From positions 62,001 through 126,000 of the forward strand of contig CANMXU010000011.1 in the NCBI GenBank assembly GCA_947501935.1: 64,000 nucleotides of DNA, given 5' to 3'. The stretch comes from an uncultured Alteromonadaceae bacterium. GTDB taxonomy: Bacteria > Pseudomonadota > Gammaproteobacteria > Enterobacterales > Alteromonadaceae. The notes under the pieces were generated by a model. It saw only the letters and a program-made list of their open reading frames with translations, was not told the origin of the DNA and searched no databases. A program made the translations under genes and the position numbers. Shown one piece after another: positions 1 through 8,000 of this stretch (positions are counted from its first letter, which is position 1; each line of letters begins with the position of its first letter).

Positions 1-231
1 AATGGTTTTCTCGCTTTAGAGAAAAAATTACAACAAAGTGCAGGGCGCTTCTGTTATGGTGACTCAGTGTCAGTTGCTGATATATGTTTGATACCGCAAG
101 TATATAATGCTAATAGAATTAACCTTGATATGAGCGCTTTTCCAATTATTAACCGTATTGCTCTGCACTGTAATTCGCTGCCTGCCTTTCAACTGGCCTT
201 ACCTGAAAACCAACCGGATGCTGCTTGTTAA
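1..231 (+). CDS. maiA: Maleylacetoacetate isomerase, C-terminal part (partial at window edge)
   Basis: The window opens inside a reading frame of 77 codons ending at TAA 229-231. The translated tail has the helical C-terminal domain of zeta-class glutathione S-transferases: a YGDSVSVADI segment (N-capping box and hydrophobic staple region), IPQVYNANR, and the terminal PENQPDA signature that is typical of maleylacetoacetate isomerases. The enzyme isomerises maleylacetoacetate to fumarylacetoacetate in tyrosine breakdown, using glutathione, in the cytoplasm. The thioredoxin-like N-terminal domain lies outside the window, so intactness cannot be judged. Another zeta GST is possible, but the PENQPDA ending favours MaiA. 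Confidence 0.85.
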   Translation, partial: NGFLALEKKLQQSAGRFCYGDSVSVADICLIPQVYNANRINLDMSAFPIINRIALHCNSLPAFQLALPENQPDAAC

Positions 232-430
232 TACCAATTAAGAAACCACTTTAGTTGTTGCTCTGTATAAAAAATCACCGTTACATTCTTTTTTACATAT
301 AAAAGCCAATTAAACGTTAAAAATTGACCATTGCCTGTTGCAACTCTCGCTAAAAAGGGTTGCAATAAGAATTCAAAAATCTATTTCATAAACAATACCA
401 TCTTGTTGTTATCGAGCATGTAGGGCATAT

Positions 431-1294
431 ATGGAAAATTTAGAATCAACACAAAAACAAGCTCCTTGGGCCATTATAATTATCACACTTGCTATTATTG
501 TTGCGGCGGTAGTTTGGCAGTTTATCGACGAAAAAGTTGAGCCTGAACCTGTTCCAGTTGTAGAAGTGATTGAAGAGCCGATTGTTGAGCCTATCAAAGT
601 TGAACCTGAGCCTGTTATTGAAGAAGTGGTGGAAGTATTACCTGAGGTTGAACCTGAGCCTGAAGTTATTGAAGAAGACCCATTACCAAATCTGAACGAC
701 TCAGACAGCTGGGTGCAAGAAAAGCTACCTAGCTTAACTTGGCGCAAAGAATTATTAAAACTAGTGATCAACGAAGATATGATCCGCCGCTTTGTAGTAT
801 TTACTGATAATTTCTCTCAAGGCATAGTTGCCTATGAACACAGCCCGTTTATTCAACCGATGACTTCATTTTCAACGGCTGAAAAAGTTGAATCAGAAAA
901 CATGAACGAAGAAGCTTGGTTATGGGATGAAAAATCGACCCGTCGCTTTAGTTTATATGTTGATCTTCTACGCTCAATTGATACCGAAACTTTAGTGCAG
1001 TGGTACGTAGAAATGAAACCACTCATTGATGAAGCTTATGAAGAATTGGGTTATCCAGATGACGAGTTTACCGACGCTTTGCAAGACGCTATCACTCGCG
1101 TTTTAGATATGGAGATACCTAAGCAACCTGTGGTATTAACTCGCCAGAGCGTAATGTATAAATATGCTGATGCAGACCTAGAGAAACTTGACGATACTGA
1201 TAAGCTATTACTGCGTTTAGGTCGTGAAAACTTATTAGTAATAAAATCAATTTTATTAGAAATTAATGAGAAGCTATCGAGAGCTGTTCGTTAA
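431..1294 (+). CDS. DUF3014 family inner-membrane-anchored protein
   Basis: This 287-residue protein has one N-terminal membrane segment (about residues 13-31, rich in I/V/A). A strongly acidic Pro/Glu/Val linker of about 50 residues follows, with repeats of the type VEPEP and VIEE. The rest is a globular domain (about 90-287) matching my memory of DUF3014: a YEHSPFIQPM segment, an LYVDLLRSID segment and a C-terminal LLRLGRENLLVIKSILLEI helix. The topology suggests an inner-membrane anchor with a periplasmic domain held off by a rigid linker. No function is established for the family. Its TAA overlaps the ATG of the following acyltransferase by one base, so the two are probably translationally coupled. 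Confidence 0.8.
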   Translation: MENLESTQKQAPWAIIIITLAIIVAAVVWQFIDEKVEPEPVPVVEVIEEPIVEPIKVEPEPVIEEVVEVLPEVEPEPEVIEEDPLPNLNDSDSWVQEKLPSLTWRKELLKLVINEDMIRRFVVFTDNFSQGIVAYEHSPFIQPMTSFSTAEKVESENMNEEAWLWDEKSTRRFSLYVDLLRSIDTETLVQWYVEMKPLIDEAYEELGYPDDEFTDALQDAITRVLDMEIPKQPVVLTRQSVMYKYADADLEKLDDTDKLLLRLGRENLLVIKSILLEINEKLSRAVR

Positions 1295-1878
1295 TGGAGT
1301 TACCTGAAGTTAACGCGTGCATTCCAAGGCGTAATAATCGTTTGCTTCAAGCCTTAGGGCGGCTAATATTAAAATTGCTAGGTTGGCAGGTTAAAGGCAA
1401 CTTTCCTGAGCAAAAAAAGTTTATTTTAGCGGTAGCGCCACATACCTCAAATTGGGATTTCATTATTGGTGTTGCCGTAATGTTTTCCCTCGATTTAAAA
1501 ATAAACTTTCTGGGTAAGCATTCTATTTTTATTTGGCCTTTTAAAGGGTTATTAGAAAGTATTGGCGGCATTCCTATTTTTCGAGACAGCCGACATGGTG
1601 TAGTTGACCAACTTGTTAAACGCTGTAGGGAAAGTGAATACTTTGTTTTAGGTATAGCCCCAGAAGGAACGCGCAGTAAAACCAATCAATGGAAAAGTGG
1701 TTTTTTACATATTGCTCATCAAGCGAACATTCCTGTTGTTCCTGTGAGTTTGCACTTTGATAAAAAACAAGTGATTTTGCAACCGGCTAAAATGATATCT
1801 GCTGATATTGATGCCGAATTAATACGCTTTAAACACTGTTTTGACGACGCTTGTGCAAAAAATCCGCAAGCAGTCTAG
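1294..1878 (+). CDS. PlsC-like lysophospholipid acyltransferase
   Basis: A 194-residue protein of the 1-acyl-glycerol-3-phosphate acyltransferase fold. The catalytic H(X)4D block is visible as HTSNWD near residue 51, and the substrate-binding block as PEGTRS near residue 124. The spacing and short length match the small acyltransferase group often annotated as a glycerol acyltransferase. It probably transfers an acyl group to a lysolipid at the cytoplasmic membrane; the exact acceptor cannot be read from the sequence. The start codon overlaps the stop of the DUF3014 gene (TAATG), indicating an operon, possibly an envelope-related pair. Confidence 0.83.
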   Translation: MELPEVNACIPRRNNRLLQALGRLILKLLGWQVKGNFPEQKKFILAVAPHTSNWDFIIGVAVMFSLDLKINFLGKHSIFIWPFKGLLESIGGIPIFRDSRHGVVDQLVKRCRESEYFVLGIAPEGTRSKTNQWKSGFLHIAHQANIPVVPVSLHFDKKQVILQPAKMISADIDAELIRFKHCFDDACAKNPQAV

Positions 1879-1895
1879 TTTTTACAAACAAACAC

Positions 1896-1924
1896 TTGCA
1901 ACCGCGGTTACGATTCGCGATAAT
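1896..1924 (+). promoter_or_regulatory. Candidate sigma70 promoter for the 4.5S RNA
   Basis: A TTGCAA hexamer (1896-1901) is separated by exactly 17 bases from GATAAT (1919-1924). It would start transcription near 1931, about 40 bases before the recognisable SRP RNA. A small hairpin (CACTAA/TTAGTG, 1941-1956) lies in the resulting leader. The spacing is ideal, but the assignment rests on pattern matching only. Confidence 0.45.
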
Positions 1925-1973
1925 CAGCGCCGCTTGTTACCACTAAGTATTTAGTGACAGCAAGACATTCTAT

Positions 1974-2086
1974 GGTGACCCTTTCGGTCCCTTCGCAATG
2001 ATACTCTGTGAACTCGGCCAGGCCCGGAAGGGAGCAACCGCAGCAGACGACTCATGTGCCGAGGTGTGGCTGATTGGGTTGCCACC
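1974..2086 (+). ncRNA. ffs: 4.5S RNA, RNA component of the signal recognition particle
   Basis: The core of bacterial small SRP RNA is clear. ACTCTGTGAACTCGGCCAGG leads into the GGAAG tetraloop region (CCCGGAAGGGAGCA), followed by the returning strand CAGCAGACGACTCATGTGCCGAG. These match the universally conserved Ffh-binding asymmetric loops of E. coli 4.5S RNA. The outer ends pair as a long helix (GGTGACCC at the left with GGGTTGCCACC at the right), giving about 113 nt, the usual length of the gammaproteobacterial form. Ends are estimated from pairing and may be off by several bases. Confidence 0.93.
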
Positions 2087-2261
2087 CAACTCCCTAAATT
2101 GATGACTTACACCAGATAAAGCCAAGCTAATAAGCTAGTGCTACAATCGGTGCTGCAATGCAGTCAGTAAATATCTCTCATTTATACTCTCGTAATGGCG
2201 CTTATTACTACCGTAATAATAATCAAACTTAGAATTGTAAAATCCCCCATCAAATATTTTC

Positions 2262-2735
2262 TTATCCACAGCATTTCTTAAATTTTTTGCCACTATTACA
2301 TGGGCAAGGATCATTGCGTTGTAGTTGCGCAATTTGCTGGTGTGAGCCGACTTCGCCGTCAAGGTAATACCATTGTTCATTTTCTTTGATAAAACGCGAT
2401 ACTTCATGCATTTCGAATAATTTATTATTTTCTAAATAGCGGGCGGTAAACTCAACCGTTGGCAGCTGCTTCAAAAGCTCATTACCCTCGGTTGTTTTAA
2501 TCACCTTAAGTGAAACCCATTTGCAGTTATCAGCCCATGCTTGAATGTCATTTATCGACTGTGCCGCTCGGCTTGTGGTTGCATAAGTGTTGTAAATAAA
2601 CTGCGCTGAATTTGTTGCATAAGCACTATAACGTGCGCGCATAAGTTGTTCAGGTGACGACGCTAATTTACTTTTATCATGAATGGCAAAGCAGCATTGT
2701 TTAAAGCTAAGTGTTGATCCGCAAGGGCAGTGCAT
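2262..2735 (-). CDS. ychJ: YchJ family protein with two SEC-C zinc motifs (UPF0225)
   Basis: A 157-residue protein with a SEC-C-type cysteine motif at both ends: CPCGSTLSFKQCC at the N terminus and DPCPCNSGKKFKKCCG at the C terminus. The C-terminal motif resembles the zinc finger of SecA. The central part (LMRARYSAYA and the EFTARY segment) is the NTF2-like YchJ domain. Length and architecture match E. coli YchJ. The biochemical role of the family is not established; zinc binding and a possible ribosome or SecB link are inferred only from the SecA-like motif. It is transcribed towards the ffs gene and has no obvious operon partner. Confidence 0.9.
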   Translation of the reverse strand: MHCPCGSTLSFKQCCFAIHDKSKLASSPEQLMRARYSAYATNSAQFIYNTYATTSRAAQSINDIQAWADNCKWVSLKVIKTTEGNELLKQLPTVEFTARYLENNKLFEMHEVSRFIKENEQWYYLDGEVGSHQQIAQLQRNDPCPCNSGKKFKKCCG

Positions 2736-2823
2736 AGTTTTATCAGTGTTATTATCAATTAATAGCCAAATTTTAGCATGACTTACTGCGCTAGGTGCAC
2801 ACTGATTTATGTTTCGCGCCTAA

Positions 2824-3264
2824 CTAATGTAAGGCTTTTTTATTGATAACAACGCACTGGGTTTTGCCGCGTTGTGCGCTTTTACTTAATTGCGCAATTT
2901 GCTCTTGATTAAAATCAGTATTTGAAACAACCACGGCAGCGCAGTTGCCTTTTTGTAAAGCGATTTCAATATGGTTGATGTTAATTGATTGCTGATTGGT
3001 ATTTACTCGTAATATTTTTCCAGCATCAATGCCATGATTCTCAGTGAGCTTTTCAAGTGAGTCTTCTTCGGGGTTGATCATTAAAACCCACTTATGCTCT
3101 TGGTGATGTTGGCGACATATATCAGCATATTGTTGTGATAATTGTGTGTTGCTGGTAAAGGCAATTTGGTCAAGCCAGTCAGCTTCAAGATCAAGCATTT
3201 TATTAATATAAAAACTAGTGTCATTTATTAAGTTACTGATTTTAAATTCTTTAATATTATACAT
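2824..3264 (-). CDS. sulA: SOS cell-division inhibitor SulA
   Basis: This 146-residue protein resembles SulA. The second half, with ALQKGNCAAVVV, a DFNQEQIAQLSKSAQRGKTQ stretch and a final VVI strand, lines up with the corresponding ALRTGNYSVVI..., [20 protein letters not shown] part of E. coli SulA. SulA binds FtsZ in the cytoplasm and stops septation during DNA damage. The assignment is strongly supported by a near-consensus LexA box 30 bases upstream of the ATG. No lexA gene is adjacent, unlike the lexA-sulA pair of many pseudomonads. Confidence 0.85.
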   Translation of the reverse strand: MYNIKEFKISNLINDTSFYINKMLDLEADWLDQIAFTSNTQLSQQYADICRQHHQEHKWVLMINPEEDSLEKLTENHGIDAGKILRVNTNQQSININHIEIALQKGNCAAVVVSNTDFNQEQIAQLSKSAQRGKTQCVVINKKALH

Positions 3265-3291
3265 GGCAGACTCAGTGGTTATTTATAAATA

Positions 3292-3311
3292 TACTGTATG
3301 AATATACAGTA
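3292..3311 (-). promoter_or_regulatory. LexA-binding SOS box of sulA
   Basis: CTGT (3294-3297) and ACAG (3306-3309) flank an AT-only core apart from a single G. With the outer TA pairs the whole 20-bp site is almost identical to the enterobacterial consensus TACTGTATATATATACAGTA. It sits 30 bases upstream of the sulA start codon, where LexA would cover the promoter. Confidence 0.93.
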
Positions 3312-3692
3312 CGTGTTTTTTTTATGCGGTTCAAGTGTTTTTTTTCATCATGGTGAAATTAATTCAGTTGGCTTATTTGTTTTCAAATAATGAATTTGAT
3401 ATTTGTAAACGGGTTACCGTTGATGATGTATGTAATGAGGGATTTGAGTGCCTGCAAAATAGCGGATAAGCGGAAATTGTGGTTTTTTAAGTCATATTAA
3501 TATTGATAGCGAAAACATTTTAAAAAGATGTTTGCATTAATAGCGATTTTACTGGATGATTTCTCGCAAAAATATTGAACAACTTTAATTGCAACAGCAA
3601 AGACAGCTACGGTGTTTAATATATGAGAAACAGCTTTGCTAGCATGGTGGTTATATATGCCGTTAAATTTTTGTTGTAACAAGGAAGTGCAC
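3312..3692. other. Intergenic region between sulA and the exported hypothetical gene
   Basis: About 380 AT-rich bases between divergent genes. Apart from the LexA box at its left edge and the ribosome-binding site AAGGAA at 3681-3686, I see no hairpin, repeat or credible small gene. An 85-codon antisense frame in this stretch lacks a start context and any recognisable motif. Confidence 0.5.
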
Positions 3693-4385
3693 TTGAAGTT
3701 TATTTCAATATTCTTGATTTTTCTGCTCTCATTTAATGCTTTTGCGCAAGACAAAAGAGTACAGCAGGCCGAGCAGGCGTTAGCAAAACTCGATGCTATT
3801 AATACTCATCACTGGTCATATAAGCATCTTCGCCAAAGTGATGATGAATCGACACTGAGCTACTTTGACCCCCGTAAGCCGATTGACCAGCAATGGCAAT
3901 TAATCTTGATTAATAGCCTGGTACCTAGCATTGAGCAATTAACTGAATTCAATGCTATTTGGAACAGCGAAGAACTTGACGAAGTTGATAGTAGCCAAGC
4001 ACCAGTAAGTGCGATGATAACGCCAAATTCGCTCAGCTATAGCCATCAGCAAGGTGATGTTGCAATATTTAGTTTCAGCCCTATTGTTGATGATATGCCC
4101 GATCAGCAAGATAAATTAACCGGCGAGCTATACCTTAATTTATCTTCTGGCGATATTACTGAATTGACGATTAAAAATACTGAGCCGCTGGCTGCTGCCT
4201 TTTCGATGCAACTTGATGCCTTTAAAATGTCTTTTGAGTTTATTCGTATAAAAGAGCGTTTTGCTTATCGCCGTATTAGCCTTATTTTTTCTGGCACGGT
4301 AGGTTATGTGAAAGAGATTTCACAACACAGTATTGAAGAATTTTCAGAGTATATTTATGTAGGAGAGAAGGCCAATATTGATTGA
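3693..4385 (+). CDS. Exported protein of unknown function
   Basis: The most likely start is TTG at 3693, preceded by AAGGAA with a six-base spacer. This gives a 230-residue protein beginning with a clean signal peptide (MKFISIFLIFLLSFNAFAQ, cleavage after AFA or FAQ). A longer in-frame start at 3636 would put 19 implausible residues before it. The mature protein is acidic, with alternating strands after residue 110 (SYSHQQGDVAIFSFSP, LTGELYLNLSSGDITELTIKN). That is suggestive of a beta-rich periplasmic domain of the kind that measures residual differences between fitted and observed substrate; no family is recognised. A hairpin overlaps its stop codon. Confidence 0.7.
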   Translation: MKFISIFLIFLLSFNAFAQDKRVQQAEQALAKLDAINTHHWSYKHLRQSDDESTLSYFDPRKPIDQQWQLILINSLVPSIEQLTEFNAIWNSEELDEVDSSQAPVSAMITPNSLSYSHQQGDVAIFSFSPIVDDMPDQQDKLTGELYLNLSSGDITELTIKNTEPLAAAFSMQLDAFKMSFEFIRIKERFAYRRISLIFSGTVGYVKEISQHSIEEFSEYIYVGEKANID

Positions 4386-4395
4386 TAATATTGGC
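4371..4395 (+). terminator. Hairpin across the stop codon of the exported hypothetical gene
   Basis: GCCAATATT and AATATTGGC form a perfect 9-bp stem with a seven-base loop that contains the TGA region. There is no T-run after it, so intrinsic termination is uncertain. Confidence 0.4.
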
Positions 4396-4446
4396 TAATA
4401 TAAATCAACAGCTCCTAGTTATTTTGAGCGAATGACAAAAAATGAC

Positions 4447-4920
4447 TTAGGCTTTATTGCCCACTTTGAAGTAGCCTGATGAGTTAAACTGCACCGCCTC
4501 TTTACGTTTTTTGGCAATTAATAACGAACCGTCGTCCATAAACAAAAAGTTCTTCCAAGTACGCTTAAATACCTGCCACGTGGTTTCAATAATGTAGTTT
4601 CTTGAACAACAGTAATACACTACGGTATTGTTATCCCAGTTGATGTGCTCGGTAATTAATGGTGGTAGTTCAGGGTCGTCACTGTCCCAAACGCCTTCCC
4701 ATTTAGCATTATCAAGCCAAGTATTGGTATTAACAGGCCAGTCGCCTTTTTTAAAAAAGTCGGGATGGTCAACTTGCTTGCTAATGGCAATATCCCATAA
4801 GGTATTGGCGCGAGCTGTTGCCATAGGTTTTATTTTGGCTAAATCTTTGTCGCTGATAGGTAGACTTTGGTGTCTAAAAATCCATGCGTTTTTTAATTCT
4901 TCAATGGCTATATAATTCAT
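4447..4920 (-). CDS. DUF2947-like protein
   Basis: A 157-residue soluble protein without signal or membrane segments, rich in tryptophan (WIFRHQSLP, DWPVNTNTWL, NTLWDIAI, WKNFLFMDDGSLL). The arrangement of the N-terminal YIAIEELKNAWIFRHQ, the central NTVVYYCCSRNYIIETTW and the C-terminal FMDDGSLLIAKKRK stretches matches what I recall of DUF2947 proteins of Vibrio, Shewanella and relatives. No function is known for that family. It is convergent with the exported protein to the left and monocistronic as far as can be seen. Confidence 0.6.
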   Translation of the reverse strand: MNYIAIEELKNAWIFRHQSLPISDKDLAKIKPMATARANTLWDIAISKQVDHPDFFKKGDWPVNTNTWLDNAKWEGVWDSDDPELPPLITEHINWDNNTVVYYCCSRNYIIETTWQVFKRTWKNFLFMDDGSLLIAKKRKEAVQFNSSGYFKVGNKA

Positions 4921-5004
4921 CTAGATATCGTGGTTATTAAAAGCTTGGATATTATATACCCGTTCTTATTTCGTTCCCATTTAAACTGAGAAATTTCATC
5001 AAGG

Positions 5005-8000
5005 CTATGTCGCATTGGCGATGTCTTGCTCAAAACGGGTAATTTCTGTGCTGAAAAGATCACACTCAAGTTTAAGTTCATCAATTAATATAACGGTTTG
5101 CGGCTGATCATTTCTTTTCAAGGCATGTTCAAGCTCTTCAGCTTTAGCCTGTAAGCGCAAGCCGCCTAAGTTACCAGCCATTCCTTTAAAAGTATGGGCG
5201 GTTAAGCGTAATTGCTCGGTGTTATTATCATCAAGGGCTTGGCTTAAGTTTTGTAAATGCTCAGGGCAGTCTTCAATAAAGTTATTTACCAACATGGTTA
5301 ATAATTTTTGCCGTGACGATACTCTTTTCAATACCGCGTCTTTATCAAGTATGGTTAAAACTTTTTTGTTTTTATTTTTGGCAGGTTGAATAACATCAAG
5401 TTTTGCCGGTGCGGGCGCTAGATCGGTTGTTGAATTTGTTGTAGTACTGCTACTAGTGCCTTTTAGCCAGTGTAATAACTTGCCTAGCAATAGCTCGCCT
5501 TCTATAGGTTTTGATAAATAATCACTCATGCCGGAGCTTAGGCATTTTTCTCTGTCACCTTCCATGGCATTGGCGGTCATAGCGATAATTGGCACACTGA
5601 TGTTAGCCGTGCCTGCACCACCACTGCGAATAGCGGTACTTGCTTGATAACCATCCATTACCGGCATTTGGCAGTCCATTAATATTAAGTTGTATGGCTG
5701 CTTGGCATTTTTTAACAATTCAATAGCTTCTCTACCATTTACTGCAATATCTGCAGATAATTGATATTCATGTAAAACACCTAGCGCAACTTGTTGATTA
5801 ATACGATTATCTTCTACTAATAAAAGCTTAGGTGGAGTTGGCCAATGAATCGCATATTTTGTTTGGTCTGATTGTTCTCGAGCTAAAGTTTGTAAATAAC
5901 TGTGGGTAACTATTGGTACTTGCCCTAAGGTTTTACCATTATCTATAACCACGGATAAGGCATCAAATAAATCAGAAGTGGTTGCAGGTTTAGGGAAATA
6001 AGCACTAAAGCCAAGGTTGGCAAAATACTCTGCTTCATTGCCTTGAGATATTGAGGTCATCATCACCATTTTCATGGAATTAAAGTGGTTGTTGGTGTGA
6101 ATTAATTGCCCAAGTTCGGCACCATCCATTTCAGGCATTTGCATATCGAAAAAGCCAACATCAAAAAAAGGTAATGTTGTTTGTTCGAGTCTTTGTTGGC
6201 ATAAGTTAAGGGCTTGTTGACCACTTTCAGCTTCGGTGATTGATGCTCCCCAAAGCTCTAATTGGCCACGTAATACTTCTCGATTGGTGGCATTATCGTC
6301 AACAATGAGTAAGTGTAATTTTCCAATATCAACTTTAGGCAATACTGGCTGTGAATGCTCACTGGCTTTAACAACAACACTAAAAGCAAAAGTGCTGCCT
6401 TGGCCCAAATTACTGCATACATTTATGTTGCCTCCCATTAACTCACATAAACGTTTACAAATAGACAGGCCTAAACCGGTGCCGCCGTATTCACGTGTGG
6501 TTGAGGCATCAACCTGTGAAAAACTGTCGAATAATGTTGAGGTTTTATCGGCAGGTATACCAATGCCAGTGTCTTCAATGGTGCAATGAAAGAGCATGCT
6601 ATTGTCGTTGCGTACTTTAGTTTGTGCACGAATAACAATTTCCCCTTCATGGGTGAACTTAATGGCATTACCGACTAAGTTGGTGAGAATTTGTCGAATA
6701 CGGCCTTGATCGCCTTTCACCATTGATTGCTGAACATCTTTGACATCGAGTACAATTTCTAGGCCTTTACTTTGAGCGCGTAGTGCCATTGCTTCACAAA
6801 AATCACCGAGCATACCTCGTAAATTAAAGTCGATATTTTCAAGCTCTAATTTGCCAGCTTCAATTTTAGAAAAATCTAGAATGTCATTAATTAAGGTTAG
6901 TAGTGACTGCGCGCTGGAATTCGCTAAGGTTGCTTTATGGCGTTGTTCGTCGTTTAACCCGCTATTTAATAACAGGCCAAGCATGCCTAAAACGCCATTC
7001 ATTGGTGTTCTTATTTCATGACTCATGCTCGCTAAAAATTCACTTTTAAGTTGACTACTTTGCTGTGCAGCGGCAGAGGCGCTTTTTAATAAAGCGCGGG
7101 TTTTTTCTTGTAAAATCGCAATAGAGAGCATATCTGAAATTTCATGCAGTAATGCCATAGTTGCTTCGTCAGGGAGTAGCTGATTTTGGGTATATATGTA
7201 TAATAAACCTAACTTTTGTACGTTATTGTCAACGGTGGTTAATAACGGGAAAACATATTGGCTAGCACTTTCTTGCTCATTATTAATTAACGAAAATTTT
7301 CCGGAGTTAATAATGCGATCATAATGACTATTATGTTTGCAATTTTCGCTTATGTTGGCTTGCTCTAAGCTTGAAAGTTCACCATAAAATACGCAGGGGT
7401 TTAACAAACGTGTATCGTCATTAAAAAGTGCTATGCCGGCTTTATGAGTGAAGTTTGCTTGTTCTAATTGCAAGAGTGCACTTAGCGCATTTTTTAATTT
7501 ACTTTTAAGGCGAGTCGGTTTTGAAAGGGCTTGAGCAACCGCTAATTTTACATGAATTTGCTGATTTACCTTTTCTTGCTCTAGCTGTGCTTGTTTTAAG
7601 GGGGTAATGTCTAATAAGGTGCCAATCATCCGAGTTGGCTTACCGTTATCGTCACGTTCAACGACTTTCCCGCTGTTATTTACCCATACCCAATGTTCTT
7701 GTTTATGCTTAATACGAAATTCAAAGCTACAACTTTGGTGTTCATCAATTAAATGAGCGTCTATTACCTTCAGAAAATGCGGCAAGTCTTGCGGGTGAAT
7801 CATGCTTTTCCAAAATTCGACCGTCATTGGTGAAAGTTCTTCCATACTATGGCCAGATATTTCATACCAACGTTTGTTACAGTCAACGGCTTGTTCACCT
7901 ACGCGCCAATCCCAAATACCAACATCGGTACTTTCAGCGACTAACTCAAGTTGCTTGGCGTTTTGTGATAAGGCTAATTCTGTATTTTTATGTTTGGTGA

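Noticed and set aside
409..771. Antisense 120-codon frame rich in Ser, Thr and Gly opposite the DUF3014 linker
   Set aside because: It mirrors the Pro/Glu/Val-rich linker codons of the real gene, has no ribosome-binding site and no homology that I recognise.
3497..3754. 85-codon minus-strand frame in the sulA to exported-protein gap
   Set aside because: Overlaps the signal peptide of the plus-strand gene, has no start context and no motif.
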